A stretch of DNA of 33,568 nt, taken from the NCBI GenBank assembly GCA_030065155.1, contig JASJDI010000037.1, positions 1 to 33,568 of the forward strand. Direction: 5' to 3'. Each line of letters opens with the position of its first letter. Within the stretch, counting starts at the first letter, position 1. Position numbers and translations under genes: made by a program. This DNA is from Xenococcaceae cyanobacterium MO_188.B29. GTDB lineage: Bacteria; Cyanobacteriota; Cyanobacteriia; Cyanobacteriales; Xenococcaceae. Shown piece by piece: positions 32,160-33,568 of the stretch. The notes beneath the pieces were generated by a model that saw only the letters and a program-made list of their open reading frames with translations, had not been told where the DNA came from and made no database searches.

Positions 32160-33568
32160 ATGTCAAAGGTAACTATTGCTTCTGGTTCTCAAATTTCTGC
32201 TCATGCAGGGGCAGCAGTCGCTGATTTAGGGGGCAATGCTGTTGATGCAGCCTTAGCAGCAGCAATGGTTTCTATGTGTACTGAACCAGGAGTGATTGCG
32301 CCAGGGGCAAACGGTTTTATTACCATTTGGCAACCTAATCAAGAGCCAATCGTCATAGATGCCTATGGAGAAATGCCAGGAAGAGGATTGAATTCTCATC
32401 ACTTTGGTCAAGGCATGAGAGAAGCCTTCATCGATTATGGTGGTGGGATGAGTACTTTGGTAGGCTATGGTTCTATTGCCACTCCAGGAATTTTGGCTGG
32501 TTTGGCTATGGCTTCTAGATCTTATGGTCATCTTCCCTGGACAAAAATAGTTACTCCTGCACAGAAGTTAGTCGCCCACGGTTTTCCTCTTTCTACTGTA
32601 GCTGCGGAATATTTTTCCTATAGTCATAAACTTATTTTTGGTTGGCATCCTGAAAGTTATCAGATTGTACATCAGTATGACGGTAGCTGTTTGCAAGTAG
32701 GAGAAATGATTTATATTCCTAAACTCGCTGATAGTTTACAGCTTATCGGGGAAGAAGGAGTAGAGACTTTTTATACAGGAGAAATAGGACAAAAGATTGT
32801 TACAGAAATTCAAGCAGGTCAAGGATTATTAACTGCTCAAGATTTAGCTGAATATCAAGCGATCGCGCGATCGCCGATTAGAATTAAGTTTAAGGATTGG
32901 GATATTGTAACTAATCCTGCTCCTGCAGTGGGGGGTGCTTGTTTGGCAGCTATGCTATTGCAGATGGAGAGACATTCTGCGACTGAGTGGAATGAGAATA
33001 CTATCCAAGCCATAGCCCAGATTCAACAGAGTGTACTGCAATATCGTAGTAACTATCTTGAAGGAGCAAGTCTGGATACTATGAGCAAAGAAGCATCTCG
33101 TTTATTAGACTTAGCTGCGGGAGATAATTTATATAAATCGATGCAATCTCCTTCTACTATTCATGTTTCTGCTGTAGATAGTCATGGTTTAGCTTGTTCG
33201 GTGAGTGCCTCTGCTGGTTATGGTTCTGGAGTAATGATTGATGGCTTGTGGCTTAATAATTCTTTAGGGGAAATAGAACTCCATCCCCAAGGATTGAAAG
33301 GTTTATCTCCAGGGACTCGTCTAACTTCTAATATGGCTCCCACTATTGCCAGACATAAAGATGGTACAGTCCTGTCTATTGGTTCACCAGGAGCATCTCG
33401 TATTACTAGTGCGATCGCCCAAACCCTCTTTAATTTTATTTGTTTAGATATGTCTTTAGTAGAAGCGATCGCTCATCCTCGTTTACATTTTGAAATATTT
33501 GAGGGGATGCCGACAGTAGCGTTTGAAGCAGATTTGGCGATCGATACTTTGCCTAACCTTAATTCTCG
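32160..33568 (+). CDS. ggt: Gamma-glutamyltransferase-family protein, 3' end cut by window
   Basis: An ATG at 32160 opens a frame that runs off the window after 469 residues. It starts SKVTIASGSQISAHAGAAVA and has the NTN-hydrolase phrases GGNAVDAALAAAM and GVIAPGANGF. The self-cleavage nucleophile Thr333 is present in PSTIHVSAVDSHG (33156-33158), which aligns with TTHYSVVD of E. coli. LNNSLGEIELHP and GSPGASRITSAIAQTLFNF follow. The enzyme family hydrolyses or transfers the gamma-glutamyl group of glutathione and related compounds. There is no signal peptide, so it is probably cytosolic, unlike the periplasmic E. coli enzyme. It follows the two GST genes and the MSMEG_0570-family gene on the same strand. 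No strong ribosome-binding site is seen. Confidence 0.88.
   Translation, partial: MSKVTIASGSQISAHAGAAVADLGGNAVDAALAAAMVSMCTEPGVIAPGANGFITIWQPNQEPIVIDAYGEMPGRGLNSHHFGQGMREAFIDYGGGMSTLVGYGSIATPGILAGLAMASRSYGHLPWTKIVTPAQKLVAHGFPLSTVAAEYFSYSHKLIFGWHPESYQIVHQYDGSCLQVGEMIYIPKLADSLQLIGEEGVETFYTGEIGQKIVTEIQAGQGLLTAQDLAEYQAIARSPIRIKFKDWDIVTNPAPAVGGACLAAMLLQMERHSATEWNENTIQAIAQIQQSVLQYRSNYLEGASLDTMSKEASRLLDLAAGDNLYKSMQSPSTIHVSAVDSHGLACSVSASAGYGSGVMIDGLWLNNSLGEIELHPQGLKGLSPGTRLTSNMAPTIARHKDGTVLSIGSPGASRITSAIAQTLFNFICLDMSLVEAIAHPRLHFEIFEGMPTVAFEADLAIDTLPNLNS

Overview
This window looks like chromosomal DNA of a cyanobacterium. It is AT-rich and dotted with the HIP1 octamer GCGATCGC (for example 675-682). 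Several genes belong to cyanobacterial families: the photosystem II S4-domain protein, DUF1517, DUF1818, DUF3326, and DASH cryptochrome. The abundance of extragenic repeats suggests a repeat-rich, probably unicellular or pleurocapsalean lineage, but that placement is inference. No rRNA, tRNA, CRISPR array, transposase or phage gene was seen.

Layout. 1-5.6 kb: a CheA-type hybrid histidine kinase followed by a methyl-accepting chemoreceptor, part of a Pil/Pix/Hmp-like motility or phototaxis pathway. 5.6-12.4 kb: PSII S4-domain protein (-), cellulose-synthase-like glycosyltransferase (+), cryptochrome DASH (+), DUF1517 membrane protein (-), alpha/beta hydrolase (+). 12.4-17.4 kb, all on the minus strand: a decayed VapBC toxin-antitoxin pair, a DUF29 protein, an RND efflux permease, and an overlapping one-cysteine PrxQ/BCP peroxiredoxin. 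A 47-base copy of the RND gene's 5' end lies upstream of vapB, so the vapBC-DUF29 block is bracketed by direct repeats.

17.5-19.3 kb: a chimeric ORF joining a GNAT acetyltransferase to a zinc metallopeptidase through a GC-rich hairpin repeat that is translated in frame. 19.3-24.8 kb: a membrane protein and dapB (-), a PilB-related protein without an ATPase core (+), then a minus-strand run of DUF1818, CPBP protease, DUF3326 and a 58-residue protein. 24.9-28.4 kb: a secreted M48 metalloprotease ending in a 9-bp minisatellite, convergent with a tail-anchored coiled-coil protein built of 42- and 28-residue repeats. 28.7-33.6 kb: a glutathione-themed stretch with a glutathionyl-hydroquinone-reductase-like GST, a small unknown protein, a candidate structured RNA, a second GST, an MSMEG_0570-family protein, and a gamma-glutamyltransferase cut by the window end.

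Most genes are ordinary chromosomal genes. The unusual signal is repeat-driven remodelling: the GNAT-peptidase chimera, the direct-repeat-bracketed dead toxin-antitoxin module, the structured intergenic element upstream of the second GST, and short tandem repeats that enter coding sequence in several genes.
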